A stretch of 64,000 nucleotides of DNA from an uncultured Alphaproteobacteria bacterium (GTDB lineage: Bacteria > Pseudomonadota > Alphaproteobacteria > Caulobacterales > Hyphomonadaceae), in assembly GCA_903842595.1 (NCBI GenBank), contig CAIMMO010000138.1, forward strand, positions 1 to 64,000, written 5' to 3'. The notes beneath the pieces are model-generated. The model was not told where the DNA came from. It ran no database searches and worked only from the letters and a program-made list of their open reading frames with translations. Every line of letters begins with the position of its first letter. Position 1 is the stretch's first letter. Both the position numbers and the translations under genes were made by a program. Below, in pieces: positions 25,792 through 34,109 of the stretch.

Positions 25792-26835
25792 ATGATGGCT
25801 CGACGCCTCACCTTCCGCGTTTCCACGTTCGCTGGCGCACTGCCTTTGGCGATGGCGATGAGCGTGATTGCTTCTGGACCTGCTCTGGCGCAGGCTCCGA
25901 TCGAGTATAAATCCGCGCCGAAGACGACAATGCAGCGGCTGGAGCCGCGCTCCGATATGTTGTCGCTGAGCGTGGCGCCGCACGCCCCTATCCCGAGTTT
26001 CTCGAACGCCGCGCCGGCTGGCGCGCTCGACCTGCGCGCAGGCGCGCCGAAGTCGACGTTCGGACCGACGCCCCTTGCGGCTTCTGGCACGCCCGAGCCT
26101 CTGACCGCTCGCAAGGTTGCGCCCGTGGCGGTCGCGCCGTTTGCTGGTCCTCCCTATCAGGTGGCGGGCCGCTGGTACGTGCCGGCGCACGAGCCGAACT
26201 ACAACGAGGTCGGTACTGCCTCGTGGTATGGCCCGACCTTCCATGGCAAGGCCTCTGCGTCTGGCGAACGGTTCAATGAGAATGATCTGACGGCGGCGCA
26301 CCCGACCCTTCCGATCCCCTCGCTCGTGCGCGTGACCAACCTGGAGAATGGCAAGGCTGTGGTTGTCCGGCTGAATGACCGCGGGCCATTTGTGGACGAT
26401 CGCATCATCGACCTGTCGAAGGCGGCGGGTGCTGCGCTCGACATGCACGCCAAGGGCACCGCGAAGGTTCGGGTGGAGTACGTTGGACCTGCCCCCGCCA
26501 ATGGCGGTGGCGAACCGACGGTTTCGACCCAGCCCCAGCGTGTGGATGTGGCCATGCGCTCGCTGCCGCCGATCGTGGCCAATCAGGTGGCGGTGAAGCC
26601 TGTGAGTGGTTTCTACCTGCAGGCCGGTTCGTTCTCCGATCTTGGTAATGCCCATGCCCTGCGCGGCCGTCTCGCCGGCGCCGGACCTCTCGCGATCGAG
26701 ACAGTCCAGGTGAATGGCTCCGCATTCTACCGCGTAATGCTCGGCCCCTGGGCGTCCCGCGATGATGCTGAAGCGGCCCGACGGAGCCTCGACGGACCCG
26801 TCGCGAAGGCGATTGTTGTCGTCCGGAACGGCTGA
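25792..26835 (+). CDS. rlpA: Septal ring lytic transglycosylase RlpA with SPOR domain
   Basis: This 347-residue exported protein has a signal peptide (cleavage near ALAQA, residue 34) and a proline/alanine-rich linker. A double-psi beta-barrel follows, with EVGTASWYGPTFHGKASASG, TAAHPTLPIPSLVRVTN and RLNDRGPFVDDRIIDLS, and then a C-terminal SPOR domain (GFYLQAGSFSDLGNAHALR to the end). RlpA cleaves denuded glycan strands at the septum, and SPOR binds such glycans. No lipobox cysteine is seen, so it is probably periplasmic rather than a lipoprotein. The following D,D-carboxypeptidase fits a cell-wall context. Confidence 0.94.
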   Translation: MMARRLTFRVSTFAGALPLAMAMSVIASGPALAQAPIEYKSAPKTTMQRLEPRSDMLSLSVAPHAPIPSFSNAAPAGALDLRAGAPKSTFGPTPLAASGTPEPLTARKVAPVAVAPFAGPPYQVAGRWYVPAHEPNYNEVGTASWYGPTFHGKASASGERFNENDLTAAHPTLPIPSLVRVTNLENGKAVVVRLNDRGPFVDDRIIDLSKAAGAALDMHAKGTAKVRVEYVGPAPANGGGEPTVSTQPQRVDVAMRSLPPIVANQVAVKPVSGFYLQAGSFSDLGNAHALRGRLAGAGPLAIETVQVNGSAFYRVMLGPWASRDDAEAARRSLDGPVAKAIVVVRNG

Positions 26836-26853
26836 ACCGGGCGGGGCAGGGCA

Positions 26854-26877
26854 GGGAATGCCGCTCTGCGGCTTCCC
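26854..26877 (+). terminator. Hairpin after rlpA
   Basis: GGGAA-T-GCCGC and GCGGC-TTCCC form a ten-pair stem with a single bulged T and a three-base loop, starting 19 bases after the rlpA stop. There is no T-run. It could end or protect the rlpA transcript; a TTGACG box just beyond it may start transcription of the carboxypeptidase gene. Confidence 0.4.
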
Positions 26878-26940
26878 GGCGGTTGACGCGGATGCCCGAA
26901 ACGACGTTTTGTGAGCGGATTCCCTAGGGAGTCTGTCGCC

Positions 26941-28122
26941 ATGCGTTTCATTGCTGGAACCCTTGCCGTTGCCGTGCTGGCAGCTGCATCCGCCGTCGCC
27001 CAGCCGGGGCCCGGCGTGCCGCCCGCGCCTGCGTCAACGGAGGTGTCGGCGGCCGACCCCCTAAGTACAGCGGCCACCTACGCCTACATCATGGATGGCG
27101 ACACCGGCCTGCCTCTCTACTCCAAGAGGGGCGATGAGCCGATGATCCCGGCGTCGATGTCAAAGCTGATGCTCTACTACATGGTGTTCGAGCGTATCAA
27201 AGCTGGCCGACTGGCGATGACCGACGAATTCACGGTGAGCGAACATGCGTGGCGTACCGGCGGAGCCGGCACCGACGGTTCGACCATGTTCCTGCCGCTG
27301 AACTCGAAGGTGAATGTTCAGGACCTGCTCAAGGGGGCGGTGATCGTCTCGGGCAATGACGCGTGCATCGTGCTTGCCGAAGGACTGTTTGGCAGCGAGG
27401 ACGCCTATGCGCGCCAGGCGACGACACGCGGCAAGGAACTCGGCCTAACCAATTCGACGTTCGCCAACGCGACCGGCTTGGATGATCCACGCCACCGCAT
27501 GAGCGCACACGATATCTCGCTGCTTTCGTTCAGGCTGATCAAGGACTTTCCGGAGTTCTATCCGTTGTTCTCGGAGCCGGAGTTCACCTTCAACAAGACA
27601 CGCCAATACAACCGTAATCCCCTTCTGCGGGAACTGGATGGTGCCGACGGAGTGAAGACAGGGCACTTGTCCGTTTCGGGCTATGGGCTTGTCGGTTCAG
27701 CGGTGCGTGAAGGCAAGCGGCGGATCATCGTGCTGAACGGTCTGGCCAGCGAGACGGCGCGGAAGCAGGAGGGTCCGCGCGTCATGCGGTCTGCCTTCCT
27801 TGATTTCACCTCAGCGACACTGGTTACCAAGGGCGCTCAGGTTGCGGTTGCCGATGTGTGGCTGGGCGAGCAGGCACAGGTGCCGCTGGTGGCGGCGGAA
27901 GATTATGCGGTCGGGCTGCATCTCGATGCGGTCGACAAGATCAAAGGCGAAGTTGTCTATAAGGGGCCGCTGTATGCGCCCGTCAAGGAAGGCGATGTGG
28001 TAGGCGAACTCGTGATCACGGCGCCAGGCACGCCGACAAAGCGCATTCCGGTGGCGGCGGGCGCGACAGTCAATCAACTCGGCTTTTTCGGCAAGGCGAT
28101 GCTTGGGCTGAGGGGTGACTAG
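26941..28122 (+). CDS. D-alanyl-D-alanine carboxypeptidase (PBP5/6 family)
   Basis: This 393-residue periplasmic enzyme trims pentapeptide side chains of peptidoglycan. It has a signal peptide (cleavage after AVA near residue 20), the SxxK motif SMSK (Ser72, Lys75), the SxN motif in IVSGND (near 137), and KTG in DGVKTGH (Lys239), followed by the PBP5-associated C-terminal beta domain. The ATG at 26941 has AGGGAG nine bases upstream and gives a proper signal peptide; an upstream in-frame start does not. tmk follows three bases later. Confidence 0.94.
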   Translation: MRFIAGTLAVAVLAAASAVAQPGPGVPPAPASTEVSAADPLSTAATYAYIMDGDTGLPLYSKRGDEPMIPASMSKLMLYYMVFERIKAGRLAMTDEFTVSEHAWRTGGAGTDGSTMFLPLNSKVNVQDLLKGAVIVSGNDACIVLAEGLFGSEDAYARQATTRGKELGLTNSTFANATGLDDPRHRMSAHDISLLSFRLIKDFPEFYPLFSEPEFTFNKTRQYNRNPLLRELDGADGVKTGHLSVSGYGLVGSAVREGKRRIIVLNGLASETARKQEGPRVMRSAFLDFTSATLVTKGAQVAVADVWLGEQAQVPLVAAEDYAVGLHLDAVDKIKGEVVYKGPLYAPVKEGDVVGELVITAPGTPTKRIPVAAGATVNQLGFFGKAMLGLRGD

Positions 28123-28125
28123 CTC

Positions 28126-28770
28126 TTGGCGCAACGCGGCCGGTTCATAACGCTCGAGGGCGGCGAGGGCGTGGGCAAGTCCACGCTTGCGGCCGCGATT
28201 GCCTCGCACCTGGCTGCCAATGGCGTCGAGATTGTCCGCACGCGTGAACCGGGCGGATCGCCGGGCGCGGAGACGCTGCGGCGTCTGATCCTCAATCCAC
28301 CCGACGACATCTTCGGATGGAATCCGGTCGCAGAGGCATTGCTGTTCTACGCCGCGCGCAGCGACCATCTCGATCGCACGATCCGACCGGCCCTGGCGCG
28401 CGGGGCCTGGGTGATTTGCGATCGCTTTTCGGACTCGACGCGGGCCTATCAGGTTGCGGCAGGAGGCGTCGCGCCGGAGCATTTCGATGCGCTTGAGAGA
28501 ATGTGCGTTGGCGCAGATGGCCCGGATCTCACGCTCGTACTTGATCTACCGATGGACATTGCGCGTACACGGATGAAGTCGCGGTCGGCCGCGCGGGATG
28601 CAATCGAGTCCCGCGACCTCGACTATCACGCCGCGGTGCATCGCGCCTTCCTCGACATCGCGCATGCCAATCCGCAACGTTGTCTTGTGCTGGATGCTTC
28701 CGCTTCGCCAGAGTTTTTGGCGCTGAATGCGTTGGCGGAAATCACGCGACGCTTTCCGGAGGTCCGTTGA
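28126..28770 (+). CDS. tmk: Thymidylate kinase
   Basis: The 214-residue enzyme phosphorylates dTMP to dTDP. It shows the P-loop EGGEGVGKSTL, TREPGGSPGAE, and the DR motif CDRFSDSTRAYQ, followed by the LID region RTRMKSRSAARDA. The start is TTG at 28126, three bases after the preceding stop. The stop shares one base with the holB start, a common tmk-holB coupling. Confidence 0.95.
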   Translation: MAQRGRFITLEGGEGVGKSTLAAAIASHLAANGVEIVRTREPGGSPGAETLRRLILNPPDDIFGWNPVAEALLFYAARSDHLDRTIRPALARGAWVICDRFSDSTRAYQVAAGGVAPEHFDALERMCVGADGPDLTLVLDLPMDIARTRMKSRSAARDAIESRDLDYHAAVHRAFLDIAHANPQRCLVLDASASPEFLALNALAEITRRFPEVR

Positions 28771-29738
28771 TGGAGCTCCAGCCGGATGATTTCGGACCCG
28801 TGTTTGGCCATGAGGCGGCGCGCCGGGAGTTCTTTGAGGCGCTCGCGGCTGGCCGCATGCATCATGGCTGGCTGCTGCGCGGTTCGCGCGGTGTCGGCAA
28901 GGCGCGGCTCGCGCTGCGGCTGGCCCTGAATCTTTTGGGCGATCGCACAGACCTTTCCGCCTCGCCCGACCCTGCGCTGACGCGGCTGGCGCTTGCCGGC
29001 AGTCATCCGGACCTGCGCGTGATCCGCCGCCCGTTCGACGACAGGGGCAAGCAGAAATCAGAAATCCCGGTCGACAGCGTACGCGAGCTTGCGCAGTTCT
29101 TCTCGCTGCGTCCTGCGCTTGGCGGCTGGCGCGTGGCGATCATTGACGCTGTCGATGAGATGAACCGATTCGGCGCCAACGCTGTGCTGAAGACGCTTGA
29201 GGAGCCGCCCGGCAAGGCCGTTTTGTTCCTGATCTCGCATGGCGAACAGGCGTTGTTGCCGACGATACGCAGCCGTTGCCGCGTGCTGCGCTGTGGCGCG
29301 CTGACCGAGCGCGACGATCTGGCTGTGTTGGCGCAGGCAGGCCACACGGGCGCAAGGGCCGAGTCCGTCGCAGCGCTGGCGCCAGGCAGACCGGGACGTG
29401 CGATCGCGTTGATGCAGGGTGATGGCGACGCAGCGGGCGCAGCGATCGACTCGCTGTTGCGCGCGGATGGCGTTGATGCGGCGGCGCTGCAAGGCGCGCT
29501 GTCTCAGGCGGCGCGCAGCGAAGGCGCGCTGGCCATGTCGCTGGAGCATCTGCGCGGATATCTGCAGAGGCGGGCTATGCGTGAGAGCGATCCGGTGCTT
29601 GCGGGCGATCTGGCGGATGCAGCGCTCACCGTGGTGCGTATTAGCGCCGAGGCGTCGGCGTTGAATCAGGATCGCGCGCAGACGGTGGCTGCGACGCTCC
29701 AGGCCGTGTCTGGCCGGCTCGGCAATGCGGGGGTCTGA
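28770..29738 (+). CDS. holB: DNA polymerase III delta-prime subunit
   Basis: Delta-prime is the rigid stator of the clamp loader. The 322-residue protein has the AAA+ core with HGWLLRGSRGVGKARLAL, VDEMNRFGANAVLKTLEEPP and the sensor-1 segment TIRSRCRVLR. The Walker A ends GKA rather than GKS/T, so ATP is probably not bound; delta-prime is generally ATP-inactive. No zinc cysteine cluster is visible. The ATG at 28770 overlaps the tmk stop (TGATG), a better choice than upstream in-frame starts inside tmk. Confidence 0.92.
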   Translation: MELQPDDFGPVFGHEAARREFFEALAAGRMHHGWLLRGSRGVGKARLALRLALNLLGDRTDLSASPDPALTRLALAGSHPDLRVIRRPFDDRGKQKSEIPVDSVRELAQFFSLRPALGGWRVAIIDAVDEMNRFGANAVLKTLEEPPGKAVLFLISHGEQALLPTIRSRCRVLRCGALTERDDLAVLAQAGHTGARAESVAALAPGRPGRAIALMQGDGDAAGAAIDSLLRADGVDAAALQGALSQAARSEGALAMSLEHLRGYLQRRAMRESDPVLAGDLADAALTVVRISAEASALNQDRAQTVAATLQAVSGRLGNAGV

Positions 29739-29741
29739 CAC

Positions 29742-30515
29742 TTGCTGTTCGACACGCATGTGAACCTACACGCCGAGCAGTTCGCGCACGACTTGCAGGA
29801 TGTGCTGTTGCGGGCGCGAGCGGCGGGCGTCACACGCATGGTGACGATCTGCGACCGGCTTGACCGCTATCCCGCCGTGAAGGCGATTGCGGCGGCGAAC
29901 GATGACATCCACTGCACAGTTGGCGTGCATCCGCACTATGCGAAGGACTTCTGGTCGCTGCAGGCTGGAACGCTGGTCGAGGAAGCGCGCGATGCGAAGG
30001 TCGTCGGCATTGGCGAAACGGGGCTGGACCAGCACTACGGCTACAGCGACATCGTCCTCCAGGAACGGAGCTTCATCGAACATATCGCTGCGGCGCGTGA
30101 GACCCAGTTGCCCCTGGTTGTTCATACGCGCGAGGCCGATGACCTGACCGGCGACATTCTCGAGCGTGAATACAGGCGTGGCGCGTTTCCCATCCTGATG
30201 CACTGCTATACGAGTGGCGAGCGGCTCGCGATGCGGGCGATGGATCTTGGGGCGTGGTTCTCGGTCTCGGGTATCCTGTCGTTCAAGAACGCGACCGACG
30301 TTCGGGGCGTCATATCGAAGATCCCGTTGCACAAGCTGATCCTCGAAACCGATTGCCCCTACCTTGCGCCGATCCCGCATCGCGGCCGTCGCAATGAGCC
30401 GGCCTATGTCGCGGATGTGTGCCGCGCGTTCGCCGCTCATCGCGGCCTAGAAGTTGAGGACGCTGCCCGGCTGACGACAGAGAACGCCTTAGCGCTGTTC
30501 AGGCGGATCCAATGA
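29742..30515 (+). CDS. tatD: TatD-family metal-dependent hydrolase
   Basis: The 257-residue protein has the TatD TIM-barrel pattern: GVHPHYAK, VVGIGETGLDQHY, LPLVVHTREADDL, LMHCYTSGE, and LETDCPYLAPIPHRGRRNEP. TatD enzymes are 3'-5' exonucleases or deoxyribonucleases. The first metal motif is DTHVNLH where the family consensus is H-x-H, so the second histidine is Asn8. Position after holB matches the holB-tatD order seen in many bacteria. The start is TTG at 29742; the stop overlaps the next gene (ATGA). Confidence 0.93.
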   Translation: MLFDTHVNLHAEQFAHDLQDVLLRARAAGVTRMVTICDRLDRYPAVKAIAAANDDIHCTVGVHPHYAKDFWSLQAGTLVEEARDAKVVGIGETGLDQHYGYSDIVLQERSFIEHIAAARETQLPLVVHTREADDLTGDILEREYRRGAFPILMHCYTSGERLAMRAMDLGAWFSVSGILSFKNATDVRGVISKIPLHKLILETDCPYLAPIPHRGRRNEPAYVADVCRAFAAHRGLEVEDAARLTTENALALFRRIQ

Positions 30516-31342
30516 GCGCGTCGGCGACGAAGGGCAGGTTGCAGGTTCGTATCCTCGGGTGCGGTTCGTCCGGCGGCGTCCCGCGGATCGGCAATGACTG
30601 GGGCGTCTGCGATCCTGCGGAGCCGCGCAACCGACGGACGCGCTGTTCGGCCTTGGTCCGTTACTGGTCGCCTGGGGCGGCAGAGCCAACGCTGGTGCTG
30701 ATCGACACATCGCCGGATCTGCGTGAGCAGTTGCTGGCGGCACAGGTTACGCGGCTGGACGCGGTCGTCCTCACACATGAACACGCTGACCAGTGCCATG
30801 GCATCGACGATCTGCGCGCGCTCGTGCTCCGCGCGATGAAGCGCATCCCGCTGCACATGGACGCCGAGACGGCTCGCGTCGTCGGAGACCGGTTCAGATA
30901 CTGCTTCGAGGGGGCGGGCGCGTACCCTGCGATCCTCGACCGGCACGACACTCTGGTAGCGGGGCAGGCGGTCAGGCTCGGAGGTCTGGGTGGCGACCTG
31001 GAGATGCTGGCGCTGACGCAGGACCATGGTGGGATCAGTTCGCTGGGATTTCGGATTGGGACGTTTGGCTACTGCAACGATGTAGTACGGTTGCCGGAGG
31101 TGACGCTCGAGCGGTTGTACGGGCTCGATACGCTGGTGGTCGATGCGCTGCGCTACAGACCGCACCCGACGCATGCGAGCGTTGCGGAGGCGCTTGCCTG
31201 GATCGAGCGGCTCAAGCCGCGGCGCGCCGTGCTGACGAACCTGCATGTCGATCTGGACTACGCCAAGCTGCGGTCCGAGCTGCCAGCGGGCGTGGAGCCC
31301 GCCTATGACGGGATGGAGCTGGAGATGCCGCTACATGGCTGA
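30512..31342 (+). CDS. PhnP-like metallo-beta-lactamase-fold phosphodiesterase
   Basis: The 276-residue protein belongs to the PhnP branch of the metallo-beta-lactamase fold, with LGCGSSGGVPRIGNDWGVCD, the metal motif LTHEHADQCHGIDDLR, and VDALRYRPHPTHAS followed by LTNLHVDLDY. PhnP itself cleaves cyclic ribose phosphates in phosphonate use, but no phn genes are near. The usual HxHxDH motif reads HEHADQ, with the last His replaced by Gln, which would alter one metal site. Coupled to tatD by ATGA. Confidence 0.9.
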   Translation: MSASATKGRLQVRILGCGSSGGVPRIGNDWGVCDPAEPRNRRTRCSALVRYWSPGAAEPTLVLIDTSPDLREQLLAAQVTRLDAVVLTHEHADQCHGIDDLRALVLRAMKRIPLHMDAETARVVGDRFRYCFEGAGAYPAILDRHDTLVAGQAVRLGGLGGDLEMLALTQDHGGISSLGFRIGTFGYCNDVVRLPEVTLERLYGLDTLVVDALRYRPHPTHASVAEALAWIERLKPRRAVLTNLHVDLDYAKLRSELPAGVEPAYDGMELEMPLHG

Positions 31343-31364
31343 TTTCAATATCAATCTAATTGCC

Positions 31365-31380
31365 CATAATGTTGATTATG
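31365..31380. promoter_or_regulatory. AT-rich palindrome before mazG
   Basis: CATAAT-GTTG-ATTATG is a perfect palindrome of 6-base arms with a 4-base spacer in a short AT-rich stretch (31343-31385) that stands out from the GC-rich surroundings. It lies 28 bases before the mazG start. It could be an operator or part of a promoter; the regulator is unknown. Confidence 0.4.
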
Positions 31381-31407
31381 CGACTGACGCAATGAGGGGT
31401 GTAGGGC

Positions 31408-32289
31408 GTGGCTGAGACGGACAAGGTTTCCGCGGGCGGCAACGCCCGCGTCGAGGGAGGGTCCTCCCTCCCCTCGTCAGGCGACGCGTTTCGCGATCTG
31501 GTGGCGTTAATGGCTCGGCTGCGGGATCCGGTTGGGGGGTGTCCGTGGGACGTGGCGCAGACCTTCCGGACGATCGCGCCGTATACGATCGAGGAGGCCT
31601 ATGAGGTGGCCGACGCGATCGAACGGAATGACATGGGTGAGCTACAGGGCGAACTTGGCGATTTGCTGTTTCAGTCTGTGTTCCACGCGCGCATGGCTGA
31701 AGAGGCCGGACACTTCGATATCGACGACGTCGTGCGCGGACTGGTCGAGAAGATGATCGAGCGGCATCCGCACGTGTTTGGGTCGGCCACGATCTCAGAC
31801 GCGGATATGCAGGCCGGTGCCTGGGAGACGATGAAAGCGGCTGAACGGGCGAGGAAGTCTCAAGATGGAATGCCGAGCGCCATAGACGGGGTTGCGCTGG
31901 GTTTGCCGGCCCTGATGCGGGCCGAGAAGCTGGCCAAGCGCGCCGCCAGGGTCGGGTTCGACTGGCCTTCGCCGGAACCGGTTTTCCACAAGCTTCAGGA
32001 AGAAATCCGGGAACTCGAGGAAGCGATCGCTGCGCCGGTGCGCAACGAGGCGCATGTGGCCGAGGAGTTGGGCGACATCCTGTTCGTGGTTGCCAACCTG
32101 TGCCGGAAGCTCGCAGTGGATCCGGAGGAAGCTTTGCGTGGCGCCAATTCAAAGTTTGGCAAGCGTTTCCGTGCTATGGAGACGCTGGCGCGCGCACGAG
32201 GTCAGGACTTCGCGATGCTTTCGCTCGACGAGCAGGAAGCGCTGTGGACCGATGTCAAGACGGGCGAGCGTTCGCCCGGCGCGGCGTAG
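31408..32289 (+). CDS. mazG: Nucleoside triphosphate pyrophosphohydrolase MazG
   Basis: MazG hydrolyses NTPs and dNTPs to monophosphates. The 293-residue protein has two MazG repeats: the first with CPWDVAQTFRTIAPYTIEEA and GELGDLLFQSVFHARMAEE, the second with KLQEEIRELEEAIA and EELGDILFVVANLCRKL. The start is a GTG. Residues 1-27 are a non-conserved extension encoded by tandem palindromes (31431-31468). Its 3' end overlaps the converging MocA-like gene by 35 bases. Confidence 0.93.
   Translation: MAETDKVSAGGNARVEGGSSLPSSGDAFRDLVALMARLRDPVGGCPWDVAQTFRTIAPYTIEEAYEVADAIERNDMGELQGELGDLLFQSVFHARMAEEAGHFDIDDVVRGLVEKMIERHPHVFGSATISDADMQAGAWETMKAAERARKSQDGMPSAIDGVALGLPALMRAEKLAKRAARVGFDWPSPEPVFHKLQEEIRELEEAIAAPVRNEAHVAEELGDILFVVANLCRKLAVDPEEALRGANSKFGKRFRAMETLARARGQDFAMLSLDEQEALWTDVKTGERSPGAA
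31431..31468 (+). repeat. Tandem palindromes inside the mazG N-terminal extension
   Basis: CGCGGGCG-GCAA-CGCCCGCG (31431-31450) is a perfect 8-pair stem with a GCAA loop. It is followed by GGGAGG-GT-CCTCCC (31455-31468). Both lie in frame in the first 20 codons of mazG and code for residues outside the conserved domain. Confidence 0.7.
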
Positions 32290-32986
32290 GCGGCGCTTGC
32301 TCGGCTGCCGCTGCCAGTGGTTTCGATGACGTTGTGCAAGGCGTCGCTCGTTCCGGGGTGATCTGCTGCTGTGGATACCTGGCACGCACCGCTAGCTGGC
32401 GGCGCGCAAAGTCCAGCTCCTCTCGCGTGTCGACGTCGAGCAGTATTGGCGGTGGCGCGTTGAGGCCGAGAACGCGAAACCCACCCTGCCCGATGATCTT
32501 CTTTGCGCCGTCGTCTCCCTCCAGCTGGCTGAGTTGGTCGAAGCACGCTGCACCGAACGCTGTTGGGGGATGCACGCGCCCAGGCGCGCCGGCGTGGACG
32601 ATGTCGACGTCGCCAAGTTTCGCCGTAAGTGCTTCTATCAGCCATGGCTCGATGAACGCCATGTCGCCCATACAGACGACGATAGCATCTGGCTTGAACT
32701 GAAGCGCGACCTGCACGCCCACGGCGATGGAGTGGCCGAGGCCGTGCTTGGGCTTCTTGTTGAGTGCGATTACGAACCTGCCGGCAAGGCTGTTGCGAAT
32801 GCTGTGGTGATCTGGCGGACAAACAGCGACGCGCGCCAGCACTTGCAGGCTGGCGATGACGTCGGCTGAATGGTCGATGAGGGGCTTGTGCCCAAGGCGC
32901 GCCATCAGCTTGTCGCGTCTGCCATAGCGGCGTGACAGGCCGGATGCCAGCAGCATGACGACGACGCGGTTCAGGGGCACGCTCAT
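32255..32986 (-). CDS. MocA/MobA-like nucleotidyltransferase (molybdenum cofactor)
   Basis: This 243-residue protein has the NTP-transferase start VVVMLLASGLSRRYGRRDKL and the segments IVVCMGDMAFIEP and HPPTAFGAACFDQL, matching cytidylyl- or guanylyltransferases that attach CMP or GMP to molybdopterin. MocA partners work with XdhC-type proteins on xanthine- or CO-dehydrogenase-like enzymes. The upstream gene is XdhC-like and overlaps it by four bases (ATGA). A proline/alanine-rich tail of about 30 residues extends into the 3' end of mazG. Confidence 0.8.
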   Translation of the reverse strand: MSVPLNRVVVMLLASGLSRRYGRRDKLMARLGHKPLIDHSADVIASLQVLARVAVCPPDHHSIRNSLAGRFVIALNKKPKHGLGHSIAVGVQVALQFKPDAIVVCMGDMAFIEPWLIEALTAKLGDVDIVHAGAPGRVHPPTAFGAACFDQLSQLEGDDGAKKIIGQGGFRVLGLNAPPPILLDVDTREELDFARRQLAVRARYPQQQITPERATPCTTSSKPLAAAAEQAPPTPRRANARPS

Positions 32987-34005
32987 CGCGATCCTCCGCG
33001 CTCGTTCCAGACCTTCACGATCTCTGAGAGCGCTGAGACGGCAAGCGAACGCGGGTCCTGTGACGGAAAAAGACCGATCGGACCGGTCAGGCGCGTGATG
33101 TCATCGGGCCCGGCGCCGAGTGCGCGGAGGGTTTCGATGCGGCGCTGGTGCGTCTGGCGCGAGCCAAGTGCGCCGACATAGAAGGCCGGGCTGCGCAGCG
33201 CATCTAGCAGGATCGGCGCTTCCCATTCGTGTTCGTGAAAGAGACACGCGATGGCTGTGTTTGCGTCGAGTGGAAGCGACGGCGCCGCCGTCGGCACTGT
33301 GAGCCGGATGAGGTCATCGGCGTGAGATCGGCAGAAGTCGAGTGTCGCCTGTTCCTGGCTGGCGACGACTAGTTCGACGTTAGAAGTGCGCGCCATCTGG
33401 CTCATGGCGACGATTTCCCATCCGCGTCCAGCAAGGACGATCCTCAAGCGTGGGTCGTACCGGCGGACAAACTCGCCTGCCCGGCCGCGTTCGCTCACTT
33501 CGAGTAGCCGAAGGCTGCTGCGGCTGGATTTGGGATCGAAGCCGAGTGCAAAGGGTGTGCGTGATCGGCCGAGCGCGATCGCCTTTTGGAGCAGCTCACG
33601 GCCTGGCGAGGCATCGACATGAAGATCGAGGCCGCCGCCACATGGCAGGCGCACATCGAGATAGGGCGAGCCGCTGCCGTAGCGAAGCGTTCGGTTCGAG
33701 CCTTCACGAAGCGCGGTCTGGGCTTCCTCGGTCAGAGCCTGCTCCAGGCAGCCGCCCGAGATGCTGCCAGCGAACCGACGGTCGCCCGCGACGGCCAGCT
33801 GGGCGCCGAGCGGCCGCGAAAATGGTCCATCGAGGCCAACGATCGTGACGAGCGCCGCAGGTCGTCCGGCCGCCAACTCTGCTTCGGCGAAGACAAGCAC
33901 GTCATGATCGCTCGCAAGGCCGGGAGGTAGGGCGTCTTCCGCCATGTCAGCAGGCGCTCCGTGGGCCGCCAGCCTGTCTGGCGACTTCAATCCATCCCAA
34001 CCCAT
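32983..34005 (-). CDS. XdhC-family molybdoenzyme maturation protein
   Basis: The 340-residue protein shows the XdhC/CoxI pattern: an N-terminal domain with FAGSISGGCLEQAL and LPCGGGLDLHVD, and a C-terminal Rossmann domain with RIVLAGRGWEIVAMSQMA, ACLFHEHEWEAPIL and FYVGALGSRQTHQRR. XdhC binds and sulfurates molybdenum cofactor for xanthine-dehydrogenase-type enzymes. An alternative start at 33945 would remove 20 residues. With the MocA-like gene it forms a two-gene operon; the molybdoenzyme it serves is not in the window. Confidence 0.88.
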   Translation of the reverse strand: MGWDGLKSPDRLAAHGAPADMAEDALPPGLASDHDVLVFAEAELAAGRPAALVTIVGLDGPFSRPLGAQLAVAGDRRFAGSISGGCLEQALTEEAQTALREGSNRTLRYGSGSPYLDVRLPCGGGLDLHVDASPGRELLQKAIALGRSRTPFALGFDPKSSRSSLRLLEVSERGRAGEFVRRYDPRLRIVLAGRGWEIVAMSQMARTSNVELVVASQEQATLDFCRSHADDLIRLTVPTAAPSLPLDANTAIACLFHEHEWEAPILLDALRSPAFYVGALGSRQTHQRRIETLRALGAGPDDITRLTGPIGLFPSQDPRSLAVSALSEIVKVWNERGGSR

Positions 34006-34109
34006 CTGCCGGACCTTGCCTCAGATACGGGTTAGGCCCTAGCGCTAATGCATGGATTCGTACCGGCCCAACGCGTGCGGGTCAACGTAACGGTACCGCG
34101 AGGATTCAC

